DNA of 64,000 nucleotides, taken from contig OY756965.1 of NCBI GenBank assembly GCA_963580455.1, positions 21,364,902-21,428,901 of the forward strand. Reading direction: 5' to 3'. This document shows, piece after piece, positions 23,998 through 38,200 of the stretch. This DNA is from Euonymus europaeus (taxonomy: Eukaryota; Streptophyta; Magnoliopsida; Celastrales; Celastraceae). Both the position numbers and the translations under genes were made by a program. The notes beneath the pieces are model-generated. The model was given only the letters and a program-made list of their open reading frames with translations. It was not told where the DNA came from and did not search any database. The number at the start of each line of letters is the position of its first letter. Positions within the stretch are counted from its first letter, which is position 1.

Positions 23998-26080
23998 TGT
24001 CATCAGGTTTTTCACTAAAAAAATATAAAATAAAATTGTAGACTCAAATACCTTATTTGAATATAAATTCTTGATGTTGAGTTTATGTAGTTTTGAGGAG
24101 TTTGGATCTTTGATTGGTTATACATGACATATAAATATAAAATGTATGTGGTTATTTATTTGGAAAATGGATTAAAATCATATATTGGATTTCACATCTA
24201 TTACATAAAAATGAAACTACAGTCATTCATATCAATAAAATAATATTGAATCTCACGTATATCTATCTATACTACCTATAATTCCTAAAACAAGATTTGG
24301 TTGAATACCACCTTGACACGTGGATGAACATGAGGGTGCCACTTGAATTTCTTGGTTTATTGATATTGGATTTTAAAGTTTAGGTTATCTTTGATTTATT
24401 TTCACCAAAAAATTTTAAAAACATTTAATGATATTGTTTTACTCTAGATTGACCCTTGGAGCCCCCTCTTTCACTAGACTCTTCGCTGAAAACTTTTAGC
24501 GATGTGTCACCATTGCCGCGGTGAGCTTCTAATCCACTACTACGTGAGATGAGAAAGTGTGACCTATGCAGAGGCCCTCTTTTTCTTCACCCTTAAAATC
24601 CTTATTCAAATGAACTCGAAAACTATCGCAGGCCTTCGACGATGAAGACCCCTGCTCAAAGAAAAGGGAATCTTCAAGTTATAGAGTAAGGGCAGCCAAA
24701 GATCCTCAAAAGGGTGGATATCCCAAAGCGAGCATGTTTGCACTTTTTCTTAATCTTTGTTGATGATTGATGAGTTTGTTTTTATGGGTTCTTATTCTAT
24801 TGATGGTATTCTCTTATTCTTTAGTGGAATGTCATGGTTTCTAGATCTGATGGGCTTATTTTCCTTAATTTGCAACTAGCAGACTTCCCGTTGTTCGTTT
24901 CTTCATTGACTTTGTCGGATGGAGACCTTGCAAATTTCCATGGTCATGAAGTGGGTGACGATCAAACTATTTCGAGACATGAATATCAGAGAAATTAAAC
25001 CACTACAGTAGTCGGAGAAGAAAATGGATACAATGATTGTGACATCTATAGAGGATGCATGCACCTGCCGACATCAGTGTATCGCCGACATCAGTGTATA
25101 ATTTAATAATTATTTTTCATGTTCAATGTTTCTGCAACCTAATAGTGGATGGTTTTATTAAATGCTTATAATTCCTAAATAAATTTACCGTACTATTCAT
25201 CAATATAAATGAGTATTGCTTAGATTTTTGGGTATCATGAATAAAGACGCCTGCATTTCATCATAGTAAAACTCATATAAATATGCTGACCTCTAGAAAT
25301 TGTTGGCCATCTACGTAACATTTCAAACACCTATTTTGCAATTCCACAATGACAGTTACACTCAAGTATGTCAATAATTCAAAAATAGTATGAGAGATTG
25401 TTGCCCAAATAACTCAACAATGAGATTCAACAAATATTAAAAACAACAATGAATTCATTAGTATCGACAAGCTGTTCCATTTATATATACATTATAATAT
25501 TTATTCTCATTAATTAAACTTATAAAAGTCGGATGTGTCTCCTTTACACTTAAGATGTTGGACGATGAATTTGTGCATATTATTAATTTCTTGATTTTCT
25601 TAATAATTATTCATGTTCATATATGATGTTTTAAACCTCTTTATTTAGAACTAGACATAATATTATCAGAACAATAAACCATAAATTTCAAAAGTTAAGC
25701 AATATTTCGTTGCACGTGCGACTAACTTCATTGTTGCACGTGCGACTAACTTCATTCATTCTTGATTAGGTTAATAAAATAACGTCTGTAAATTATAAAA
25801 AATAAAACAGTCTCATTAAATATTCGATTGTTCCAAAAAAAAAAGTATTAAAAAATTAATTTACGTAGCCACGAATTCATTCAGCACTAATTTATTATAA
25901 AAGGTAAAGTCATCCACGTCAATAAAAAAATCATCCAATAAAATCACATCAACGAAAATAAACAAAAGACATATTTGAATGCAATTTTAGTCGCCCAATT
26001 TCTAGCATCGGAATTACCTGGCATTGGATACGGACGGCACTGAGCCTCCTCGTCTGCGCAAAGAACAGCAGAAACAGTCT
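23998..26080. other. Intergenic DNA between the copia flank and SAC9
   Basis: AT-rich, without a recognisable gene. It contains the 24-bp tandem pair at 25709-25756. A GC-richer patch near 24470-24720 gave no convincing protein in any frame. Confidence 0.45.
25709..25756. repeat. 24-bp tandem pair with a CACGTG core
   Basis: Two perfect copies of a 24-bp unit beginning GTTGCACGTGCGACTAAC (25709-25732, 25733-25756). Each contains the palindrome GCACGTGC, a G-box core. It is about 350 bp upstream of the probable SAC9 transcription start, so a regulatory role is possible but unproven. Confidence 0.8.
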
Positions 26081-26103
26081 CCCTCTCCCTCCTGTTTACA
26101 TTT

Positions 26104-26237
26104 TATAAATTCCTGATTTCTAATTGCTTCCAATCGCGAATCTGTGGAAGCTCAAATTCATTAATAGTGATTGTCAGTTTCATTGTCGAGAACATTCATC
26201 CAGTCTGTCGAGTCTTGGATCTCACGCGAGCGAGCGC
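26104..26237 (+). promoter_or_regulatory. SAC9: Probable SAC9 core promoter and 5' leader
   Basis: TATAAAT at 26104-26110 precedes the first coding ATG (26238) by 134 bases, so transcription would start near 26135. The position fits, but the motif is common in AT-rich DNA. Confidence 0.4.
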
Positions 26238-29200
26238 ATGGAACCACCCGGTTAGATGAACTATTTGTATTTGTTTATAGTTTTATTTTCTTTTTTCGTT
26301 TAAGATTTTCGTGTTATTAGTTTATCAGTGTCGGAGTTGATCGATCCTCTTTTGAGGATCTAGAATTCGGATTCCGAAATCTCAATCTGATTGTTGGCAC
26401 TCACAGCTGTAACGAATTATCATATAATCGGGTTAGTTTAATATTGGTGTTATGGTACCAAATCACGGTTTGCCAAATTTTGGTAGGGTGGATATGATCT
26501 TGGTTGATTTTGTTGAATTTTAGAGCGAACGAGCAAAGGGAGCTCCGAATGCTGTTTTTAAACCAGGCGGAATTCTTTTATGTCAAATGAATTTTTCCTT
26601 CGTTTTCCGGGAAATGTGAGTTGCTTACAGGAATTTCTGGTGCATTCCGGACTGGGTTTTAGTTGTTTGATTGTGATCGAGTGAGGAACTCCCCTCTAGC
26701 TTAATGATCATATCATTCCTTCCCTCTTCTCTCTGTCTTTTATCAAATGACGATGTAATCAGAGAGTAGAAAACTGTACTCTTCTTAACCAACTTTTAAC
26801 CGTGTTAGTGGGGAGGCATCGTTTTACTTTATTTATCAGATGCAGTGATTGAAAAACATAGTTAGAAAAAAGATTATTAATCTGGTTTCCTTCTCTTATG
26901 CATCCTGTTCATGCATTCGTTTCTTGGTGTCTCTCACAGTTGGCTGCTCAAGAAACACGTCTGTTGTTGTTGTGACATTAGATACTGGTGAAGGATATAT
27001 TATTGTTAGCTTGTCTTCCAGGAGTGACACTCAAGTAATATACATTGACCCAACAACTGGTGCACTTCGCTACATCGGGAAGCAGGGTTTTGATGTTTTC
27101 AAATCAGAAAAGGAGGCTTTCGATTATATTACAAATGGATCACGATTGTTGTGCAAGAGTACAACTGTTGCAAAATCAATACTGGGCTATGCAGCTCTCG
27201 GAAGTTTTGGGTTACTTCTTGTTGCAACAAAGTTGAATCCTACCATTCCAGATTTGCCTGGTGGGGGTTGTGTGTATACAGTGAGCGAGTCGCAATGGAT
27301 CAAATTATCACTTCAAAATCCTCAACCACAAGGAAAAACGGAAGTAAAGAATATCCAAGAGTTGACTGAACTTGACATCGATGGAAAGCACTACTTTTGT
27401 GAGACAAGGGACATCACTCGCCCTTTTCCTAGCCGCATGCCCTTGGAAAATCCTGATGAAGAATTTGTCTGGAACGGATGGTTTTCGCAGCCTTTTAAGG
27501 ATATTGGCCTTCCACAACATTGTGTCACTCTCTTGCAGGTTTGCTTCATTATTGGCATCTACATATTGGTGTTTGCAACTCTATTATCTGTGTATTTGGT
27601 TGTGAAAATCTATAATACATTCTTCCCATGCCCATCAAGCAGCTTTATGCTTATTTGTAAAATACACCCTAACAGTAAAGTAAGTAATGCAAACTAATCC
27701 TCAAACACGCAATCAGTACTAAAACAGAGAAACGAATCAGAATGTCAAGTGATATGGTTCAGCACAACTGGAACAGTTCCAAAGTCGGCATGAACTTTCA
27801 TTCATTCAAAGTAAGAAGATAACAACTGACTAACCCTAGACACGAAGTTGACCTAAAACAGGACCAACAGGACCAAAAGGCCAAAGACTAAGCCCACACA
27901 AAAACAACACAGACAACCAGAATTAGGCCCAACTACAAACCCAACAAAACAAAACAACAGAAATAAAACATAGCCAATATGCCCCTGCATCAACCCCTCC
28001 GGGTAGCTGGAGGTGATCCAGGATCGGGATAAAAAGCACTCTCAAACTCAGCATAGATTTCTGGATCAATGGTCTTCAGTTCTTCTTCTCCAATCCACAC
28101 ACTTTCACTAGCAGGCTTGCCCAACCATTTAACTAAGAATCTCCGGCAAACATTTCCCCTTCGCGAAATGGACTCTTTGATATCTAAGACATCCTCAACT
28201 ACATCAGGTTTAGCTCTTGGCAGATGTTTCATTTGGCTAAGTACTTCATCAACTTCTTCACTGAACCCTTCAAATGGATATAAATCTGCCACATTAAAAA
28301 TAGGACTAATCTGAAACTCCCCCGGCAAATCAATAACATAAGCATTGGGGCCAACCTTTTTCTTGATTTCACACGGGCCAAATTTCCGAGCCCTCAACTT
28401 ATTGTACGTGCCCTTGGGAAACCTCTCCTTTCTCATATGCACCAACACCATGTCACCTTCTTCAAATTCCCTCATTTTACGATGTTTATTAGCAGCATCA
28501 GCATAAGTCAAATTGCTCTTCTCCATAGCCTGTTTAACTTCCTGATGAACTCGCTTGATGTGTTCAGCAAACTCAACACCCTCTTCACTGATACGTGAGT
28601 CAGGAGGCAGAGGAGAAAGATCTAAGATATGCACAGGTTTCAAACCATAAGCGGCCTCAAAAGGAGTCATTTTAATGGAGCGATTGACAGAATTATTGAA
28701 GGCGAATTCAGCTTGAGGGATGACTGTGTCCCAAGATTTCACATGCTTCCCCACTAGACACCTCAATAAATTACCAAGGCTTCTGTTGACAACTTCTGTC
28801 TGCCCATCCGTTTGTGGATGGCAAGTACTTGAATAAGTTAATTCAGTCCCCAAACGCTTCCACAGAGATCGCCAAAAATGACTCATGAATTTGACATCTC
28901 TATCGGATACAATTGAGAGAGGTAAACCATGCAACCGCACGACCTCCCGGAAAAAAAGTTCAGCCACATGTGAAGCATCTGTAGTTCTAGAACAGGGAAT
29001 GAAATGAACCATTTTTGAGAATCGATCAACTACTACAAAAATCGAATCAAATCCCTTGGAAGTTCTTGGAAGTCCTAGAACAAAATCCATGCTCAAATGT
29101 GTCCAAGGTTTCTCTGGCTGAGGCAGAGGAGTATAAAATCCCACGTTTTGAGTACCACCCTTCCCAAATTGACAAGATTGGCACCGCTTCACATACCTTT

Positions 29201-32200
29201 CAACATCTCTTCGCATATGGGGCCAATAATAGCGGTCTGAAACCATAGCAAGAGTTTTGTCTCTGCCAAAATGACCACCAAGTCCACTGCCATGCAACTC
29301 TCGGATTATTTGTTCACGAAGAGAGCTTACCGGTATGCACAACTGGTTCCCGCGAAATAGATAACCACCTTGCAACCTGAAAGGAAGTTTTTTAGTTGCT
29401 TGAGAGCCCTGTAAATCAGCTGCAATGGAACAGAAAAAAGGATCAGTAGCATATTGAGTTGGCAACTCCTCAAAGCCAACAATTTGTGTTCGCAACACTG
29501 CCAACAAAAGTGAACGGCGACTTAAGGCGTCCGCCACTTTATTTGCTTCACCAGCCTTGTAGCGAATTGCAAAAGAAAACTCTTGCAAGAAAGCACTCCA
29601 CTTGGCATGCCTAGGATTCAATTTACTCTGAGAATTTAAATAGCGCAAGGATTGGTGATCCGAGTAGACTACAAATTCACGATAGGCCAAGTAATGCTCC
29701 CAATGTTGAATAGCCCGAACAAGAGCATAAAACTCCAAATCATACGTAGGATAACGCCGCTTAGCTTCCGTTAATTTCTCACTGAAAAATTCAATGGGCC
29801 TTCCCTCTTGACTAAGCACTGCACCAATACCCAAGTGAGAGGCATCGCATTCAATTACAAATAATTTATCAAAATCCGGCAGCGCTAGTACGGGAGCTTC
29901 TGTGAGTAATTGTTTGATCAAAGAAAATGCTACCTGGGCAGCCTTACTCCACTCAAATTTAGTGCTTTTCAGACAATCAGTAATGGGGCTCATCACTGCA
30001 CTAAAATTCCTGATAAAACGCCTATAAAATGACGCCAACCCATGGAAGCTTCTAACATCCCCAATGGAACACGGAGAGGGCCAATCACGCACTGCCCGGA
30101 CCTTTTCAGGGTCTGGTTTCAACCCAGCAGAAGACACAATGAAACCCAAGAACACTACTTCACGGCATAAAAAGGAACACTTCTTGAAATTAATAAAGAG
30201 CTGGTCTTTATCAAGAACCTCCAACACTCTCCGCAAATGAATTAGATGCTCTTCCACTGATTTGCTATAGACCAAGATGTCATCAAAATATACAACAACA
30301 AACGATCCTATGAAAGGTTTAAGCACATCGGACATAATTCTCATGAAGGTGCTAGGGGCATTCGACAAACCAAACGGCATGACCATCCACTCGTAAAGCC
30401 CATCCGGAGTCTTAAAAGCCGTCTTCCACTCATCCCCATCGCGCATGCGGATCTGGTGATAACCACTCCTTAAATCAATCTTACTGAAAACTTGTGATCC
30501 CACAAGCATATCACGCATTTCCTCCAATCTAGGAATTGGGAATCGATATTTGACAGTAATCTTATTGATAGCACGACTGTCAATGCACATACGCCATGAA
30601 CCGTCCTTCTTAGGAGTCAAAAGTGCAGGTACCGCGCAAGGACTTTTGCTCTCACGAATTAAACCCCTCTGAATTAACTCTTCCACTTGTCTCTGCATCT
30701 CTTTCCTATGCGCTGGAGGCATTCTATATGCTGGTAAATTAGGTAGAGACGCACCCGGCACTAAATCAATGGCATGTTGGATGCTCCGCATTGGAGGCAA
30801 ACCGGGAGGCAATTCTTCGCTGAACAGCCGCTGAAAATTCTGGAACAGTCCCTGTAACTCACCAGAAAATGCATTAGCACACTCAGCTTTTTCGTGGTAC
30901 CCAACAGACCCTTCACGGTGTATCAACACAAGACACCAACCAGAGTCGCAACAATCTTCCTCAAACTGTTGTGCCGAAAATAACCCCGTAAATTTATCAT
31001 TCGCAGCACTAGAATGCACACATTCCCTCAATGGTTGTAGCGTCATAACGCGATTGCCACTCTTAAACGTATACGTGTTGGCCTTAGTATGATGAATCAT
31101 ATCATTGTCGTATTGCCAAGGCCTACCAAGCAAAATATGGCAGGCATCCATCGGGACAACATCACATTTAGCTGAACTTTCCACACCATTGCTGAAAACA
31201 AAATGAACCATACAACAATTGGTAACCGCAATCTCACTGCCTTTGCGCAACCATGCCACCTGATAGGGATGTGGATGTTTTTCAACAGTGAGGTTAAGCT
31301 TCCGCACTGCATCATCAGAAATAATATTCTCACAGCTGCCCCCATCCAAAATCACCATACACACCTTATCATTACACAAAACACGAGTTTTAAACAACTC
31401 ATGTCTTCGCCACTCCTCATTATTAACTCCCCTGGGTGTCACCATAATTCTCCTGACCACTAGTGCCTCACCTTCTACAGGATACACTTGCTCCTCAGCC
31501 TCATCATATTCATCAAAAATAGGAGGTTGATCCTCATAATTTTCACCTTCATGATCACATAGAGCAATCTTCTTTTGGGGGCACACATAAGAAGTATGAC
31601 CCCTCTCCCCACAAGAGTAACACTTCACCTGGGAAAAATTACCAAATTTGGACCTGCCACTGGTATCCGCGGTCCCAAAAATCTGAACTTCTTTCCCTTT
31701 AGCAAACTCCCCCCTCCCACCTGAGGGACGTGGAACAGTTGATGAGCTACCACGATCAACAGAAGAAAGGTCGCGATGCTTAGAGGGCCCACTCTCAGCA
31801 CGGCTATTAATGGGTCGTCTGGCCCCAAAACGCAATAAACGTTGTTGGGCTTTCAGTGCATATTGTCGAGCATCGGCAAATGTAAATAATCGCACGACCC
31901 CCAATTCATCTCGCACTACCTGATTCAACCCTGTCAAATATCTGGAAGTAATTTGTTCCTCCGATTCATTGAGAGCCACACGAGCAGTCAAATTGATAAA
32001 TTCATTGGTATATTCTTCCACAGTTTGACCTTTCTGGCGGAGCACATTATAGCGCTCATACAAATCCATACTGTAATCAGGAGGTAAGAACTGTTTACGC
32101 AACTTGGCCTTCATATGCACCCAAGAACTGATTTTTGATTTTCCCTGTCTAACCCTTTGTTCATCCACCCTTTTCCACCACTGAAGAGCAGCTCCTTTCA

Positions 32201-35200
32201 ATTTAAGTTTTACAAAGAGAACTTTCCGATCATCAGCCATTGGCTTCCATTCAAAGTAGGACTCAAGACTAGTTTCCCAATCTAAATAGTCATCAGCGTG
32301 AAGATTCCCCGAAAAATCAGCGACTTCAATTCGGATTCCACCACCGCTCAGATCCAAAGCCCGAACCAAACGGTCCTCTAATCTGTTACGGGACACATTT
32401 CCACCCCGATGAGATGGTGGCCGATCAACAGAAGAGCGATGATCATCTTCAGAACTGCCGCTGTCCTCAAAACTACCTTCCGGTAAGTTCCCAGGCTCTC
32501 GATTACCCTCCGGTATTTCCAATCGGTCTTCTGCAGCGTCGCGCTGTTGTAATGCCAGCACCGCACGCGAGAGATCCTCGACCATCTGACGCAACTCTCC
32601 GAACTCTGATTGCTGTGAAGATTGGCCGCGACCACCACGACCTCGAGCACCACGACCAACCATGGCTGCGATACCACTTAATGCAAACTAATCCTCAAAC
32701 ACGCAATCAGTACTAAAACAGAGAAACGAATCAGAATGTCAAGTGATATGGTTCAGCACAACTGGAACAGTTCCAAAGTCGGCATGAACTTTCATTCATT
32801 CAAAGTAAGAAGATAACAACTGACTAACCCTAGACACGAAGTTGACCTAAAACAGGACCAACAGGACCAAAAGGCCAAAGACTAAGCCCACACAAAAACA
32901 ACACAGACAACCAGAATTAGGCCCAACTACAAACCCAACAAAACAAAACAACAGAAATAAAACATAGCCAATATGCCCCTGCATCAGTAAGGAAAACTTG
33001 CTTGGTTAGGTTTTGCCTATTTCAATCACTGGTTGGAGAGTAGTAGTCCTGATGCAAATTTTTGCGAAAGGTGTTATGTTTCCACTTCTCAAGTCAAGTG
33101 GTAAAGGTGATGATCCACTGATGCATCACAGTTTTTCTCTTTTAGCTTCCCATCTGATTTTCTTTTAACCATCAGTACTCCTCTGAAGGACTGTAATTCT
33201 ACATGAAGTCCTCGTTTGGCAGGGTATATACCTTAATAAATGCTTGAAATAAATTGTAATTGCTTGTCTCTTGATTTTATGAAGCATAATTACCAATAAC
33301 ACAAGAAAGTATGGAATCATTGTGCGCTCGTCTTCTTCTCCTATATGTGTTTTGTTGGTGTTGCTGAGGGAAGGAGCTGTTATATATGTACGTGTACATT
33401 TTTCCTCTTCATTTTTTTGTGCTTATTATATGGAAATTATTGAAAAATGTTTGACATTGCTGTAAGTTCTTGTAGGGATAACAAACTACAACCATATCTC
33501 TGTGATACCCTTCTAGGATTCGCTTGTTTTAAATTTGTTATTTCATGAGAATGTAGTTACTCAAAACTCATAAAGATTTTTTGACGTGGAATTTATTTTC
33601 AGTAGTGTATAGATTGTCTGATGACTGATGCTGCAGCTTCTACTTTTCTTTTCGTTTTCTTTTGTTCATATGCTTAGCTGAAAAGCAAACAATTAACACT
33701 GATAAGATTTCAATGTTTAGGGTTTTGCAGAATGTCGAGGCTTTGGGAGTTCTGGTCAAGAAGAAGGAATTGTTGCTCTGACAGCTCGCCGTAGTAGGCT
33801 GCACCCTGGTACTCGATACTTGGCAAGAGGGTTAAATTCATGTTTCAGCACAGGTAATATCACCTGGATTATTCCTGGAACTGTCATTCCAATCACTTGT
33901 TCATGAGGAAAAAGATAGAATTGATATGTTTTCTAATTTATAACTGAAGGATAATTTTTGATTTTTTTGTTCGATTGTTCCATATCTTTGCATGTTTTCT
34001 CTCTCATGTTAAAAACAATGTCATTGAATATCAATTGCTGAAAATATTACGATGCACCAGTCGCTATAAATTCCCGCTTATCCACAACAGGAACTCAACA
34101 CAAAACTCTAGATATTCAATTTTGCACACTTTTCATAAATTTGCAGTTTCTCAAATAGTACATCCATATATCAAACACTCTAAATCATTTAATTATTCAT
34201 TTCTACAATCATTTTTATTAATTTAAAGTCAATACATTTTACAACTATTAGTGCATGTCAAAGTACCACCATATTATATAATAATCAATTGACATAATAT
34301 TAGTAATAAAAATAATTATTTGATTATATATTTAATATAATATTATAATAATGAGGTAATTGAATTGTGTGACTACGGATGTGGTTGTTGGGTTATGTGG
34401 CTATTTTGTGGTTGTTAAAATTCTTGGCTATGAATTGGTTGTTGACTTGTGTGGATGTCATTGTAGTAGAAATTATCTATATGAGCAATGAACTTTTGAT
34501 CTTTTATACACTCCCTAAAATCATCATTTCTCTAGTATACTCTCATATCAATGGATTTCTTTTCAAGGTGTAGAAAGGAAAAAAAATCATAAAAGACATG
34601 CCTCCAGATGATGATATAATGGAGACACTAGCAATAGGGTTAACTATGGAGCTCGAAGGATCGTCTTCGAATCGTGGTTCTGGACAAAGGTGATCATATA
34701 TTGATCACAATACATTGTCAGGCCATGATCGTTGTTATACGATTATTTTTCGGAGCATCCAGTGTATCCATACATAATAGGCATGTCAATCGTTTAGAAT
34801 GTCAATCATCCATGGCAATCATACTGGTTCTCAATTTCGAACAGAAATCATTGAATTTAAATCCAAATTGGAACATAAAACGTTGAATCCAAAAACTAGT
34901 GTTTCGAATTTAGAGCAAAATTTGTAAATCATCTGGAATATAAAGATGGGTCAATGACAAATTGATTTTGCCAGAATCAGAGAAGACAAGATGGGGACAA
35001 TAAGTTTATGTGTGCGAGAGAAGGACGATGAACCGGGTTATGCATTCTTTCATGTCCTCCTTACTTCGTCTTTGAGAAATCCTACCAAAATCAGGTTCTG
35101 CTTCATCAATGGTGAAGCAATTTCGCAAAAATTAGAGAAGATGGGTTTCGGTGTGCGGGAGAGGGATGAGGGTTTCACCTTTTTTTTGCTCCATCTTTGA

Positions 35201-38200
35201 GGAGAGAGAGGGACCAGGGCTCTTTTAGCTTCAATACAGGTCCTCTCACCTAGGTACTGCTTTGCGAATATTTGGAGATGAGGCAAAAGTGGTATGCATT
35301 TAACTTGGAGAAAATTAAATGGGGGCTCTTTTGCCAAGATAGTGAGACTTATGCCATTTTGGCACCCCTTTTAAGAATGGGTTTGTGTAGACTGTAGAGT
35401 CTTGCCAAATAGCCAGACCTAAATATACTCCAACATTAGGATTAGCCAGGAGTATATAAATCTAATATAAATGTACTCTTGAGACTCTTTGTACCTTTAT
35501 CATATACAGAATTTTAGTGGTTTTAAACTTTAGAGAATTTCTAGAATCCTATTATTTTGTTCCCTTTTTCACTTCTATATGTTGTACTCTAACTTTTGCT
35601 ATTTCTTGTCACAGTTTGTCTATTTTTCCTGCATCAGTCTGTATATATGTTTGTATTTGCATTCTTGAAACAAGAACTTGTATTTAAGGAAACTTTAATT
35701 CTACAATTTTGGAGTACATTGTGATTATTCAGGTTTTTCAAATGATATTGTTCAATGTTGATTGCCAATAGTTTTTCCACTGACAAATAACTGTTACCCA
35801 CTCCAGTTTTGGCGACGAATACACCCACCAGTGGTGATAATTCTATTTGTCCTATAGTTTCTGGCAGTTGTAGGTCAAACCCTAGCATCAGCAGTAGAAG
35901 TAGTTTTATTTGCAAACAGATGTTTACAATTTTGCAATCATCAATGATGATGATGATATAATTAACTACATCTATGATCAATTTACAAAGATATTAACCT
36001 TGCAACTTTTATTATACTCTATCTGGTTTCCACATTTATCTTCCTGGTGCATGTTTGTCTAGAGAAAATATCTTGCAGGGGTGGTTGACTTAATACTTTA
36101 AGTAGATGTCTATGTTTGAAAGTTGTGTCTGTGTCACTTTGTTTTTGGATAGTGAGGACCCCTTGGGAATTATATGCTTACTTTTGACATCTTCACATTT
36201 ATTTAGCAGAATTTTAAATGCCTCAGGTTATATTGTGGATGCTAGCACATAGGGTTTTAATTTTTTCGAAATTACTAAGTGACCTTATATTGGGGTCTGT
36301 TGTATAAGATAATTTGGTATTTATTTTTCTAATTCCTGAAGATATGATAATCCTTTTGCACCCCTTGTCAGCTGCATATAAAGTTGTACTTCCTGAACTG
36401 TATATTTCTTTCATTAACTATTTTATTATTTATTTTTATGTCAGTAATTTTTTTGCATGTTCTTAATTGTTAATATAAATATTATTGGCTTCCCAAAGAT
36501 GTTCAGTGTTTTTATGGGATTTATCTCTAATTTTCTAAAATGTGCGTTTAACAGGCAATGAAGTAGAGTGTGAGCAACTTGTATTTGTTCCCAAAAGAAC
36601 AGGTAAGAGTGTTCCTTTTAACACATACATTTGGCGACGGGGCACAATACCTATTTGGTGGGGTGCAGAATTGAAAATGACTGCAGCAGAAGCCGAGATA
36701 TATGTTTCAGATCAGCCTTATAAAGGAAGTGTGCAATACTATCAGAGGTTGAGTAACCGATACGATTCTCGAAGTTCAGATGTTGTTGCTGGAGAACATC
36801 AAAAGAAAAAGGCTTTTGTTCCAATAGTGTGCATCAACTTGCTCAGAAGTGGGGAAGGCAAGTCAGAATCCCTCTTGGTCCAGCATTTTGAGGAATCTTT
36901 GAACTATATCAGATCAACTGGAAAACTCCCTCATACTCGAGTTCATTTAATAAATTATGACTGGCATGCTAGTATAAAATTAAAAGGTGAACAGCAAACA
37001 ATTGAAGGACTATGGAAACTTCTAAAAACACCCACCATGGCTGTTGGAATTTCTGAAGGTGATTATTTGCCTTCAAGGCAACAACTAGAGGATTGCAGGG
37101 GGGAAATAATTAGTAATAGCGGCATTGAAGGTGCCTTTTGCTTAAGATCACATCAAAATGGAGTGATACGTTTTAACTGTGCAGATTCTTTAGATAGAAC
37201 CAATGCTGCTAGTTATTTTGGTTCCCTTCAAGTTTTTATGGAACAATGTAGGCGGCTGGCCATATCCCTTGACAGTGATATGGCATATAGTTACTCATCA
37301 ACAAGTAACTATGGTGTCTATATTGCACCATTGCCTCCTGGTTGGGAGAAAAAAGTGGACACTGTAACGGGAAAAACTTTCTACATTGACCATAATACCA
37401 GGAACACAACATGGATGCATCCTCAGCCAGATAGACCATGGAAAAGGTTTGATATGACTTTTGACGAGTTCAAGGGATCAACAATTTTGTCGCCTGTTGC
37501 TCAGCTAGCTGATCTCTTTCTGCGTGCTGGTGATATTCATGCAACCCTTTATACTGGCTCTAAGGCTATGCATAGCCAAATTCTTAGTATATTCACTGAG
37601 GAGGGAGGGAAATTTAAACAATTCTCAGCAGCACAGAATATGAAAATCACTGTCCTGAGAAGGTATAAGAATACCGTTGTGGATAGTTCTCGTCAGAAGC
37701 AGTTGGAGATGTTTCTAGGGATGAGGCTTTTTAAGCATCTTCCTTCAGTTCCCGTAAAACCTCTAAATGTATGCTACTCTCGGATCATTCTATGTTAATG
37801 ATAATAGCACATTCTTTTTTGTGTCTTAAGCCTCTTTTTTTTTTGGCTCAGTGCATACTGTGTTTACCTGTTCAGCGTTACCAGGTTCATTTCTTAATAT
37901 ATTAATTTTTATAGTTTCAAAATTCCATTGATTGTGTTTTTACTCATTGGTTTGAGTAATTTCTCTTTCAAAATCAATAAATAGTTGGGTTATTTTTGGA
38001 TCAAATGCTTAATTGTCATTGGACCCATGGGTGGGGGGTTGTATTGGGTTGGTTGGAGGTGGTGGGGGAGGTGTGGCAGTGGTGTGGTGAGGGGGGAGAG
38101 AGAGATTTGTGAACATGTCTCCATCGGGCTTATCATAGTTGGAGCAGCTTTGGCTGTTCCTTTATGATGGGCATTGGAAGATGTTCATTTAGTGCACGAT

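Larger units (their letters stand above)
27683..32990 (-). mobile_element. Intact Ty3/gypsy chromovirus in SAC9 intron 2, antisense to the gene
   Basis: The element spans 27688-32986 (5299 bp), bounded by 305-bp LTRs in which I see no difference. Minus-strand order: 5' LTR 32682-32986, primer-binding site 32660-32676 (TGGTATCGCAGCC, resembling the initiator Met tRNA complement), one gag-pol frame 32663-27990, 3' LTR 27688-27992. A short target duplication GTAA (or AGTAA if the terminal LTR base is shared) flanks it. The short LTRs, about 5.3 kb size, pol order ending in integrase, and a C-terminal chromodomain-like segment suggest a Reina-like chromovirus. Perfect LTR identity and an unbroken frame indicate very recent transposition; autonomous activity is inferred, not shown. 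Confidence 0.97.
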
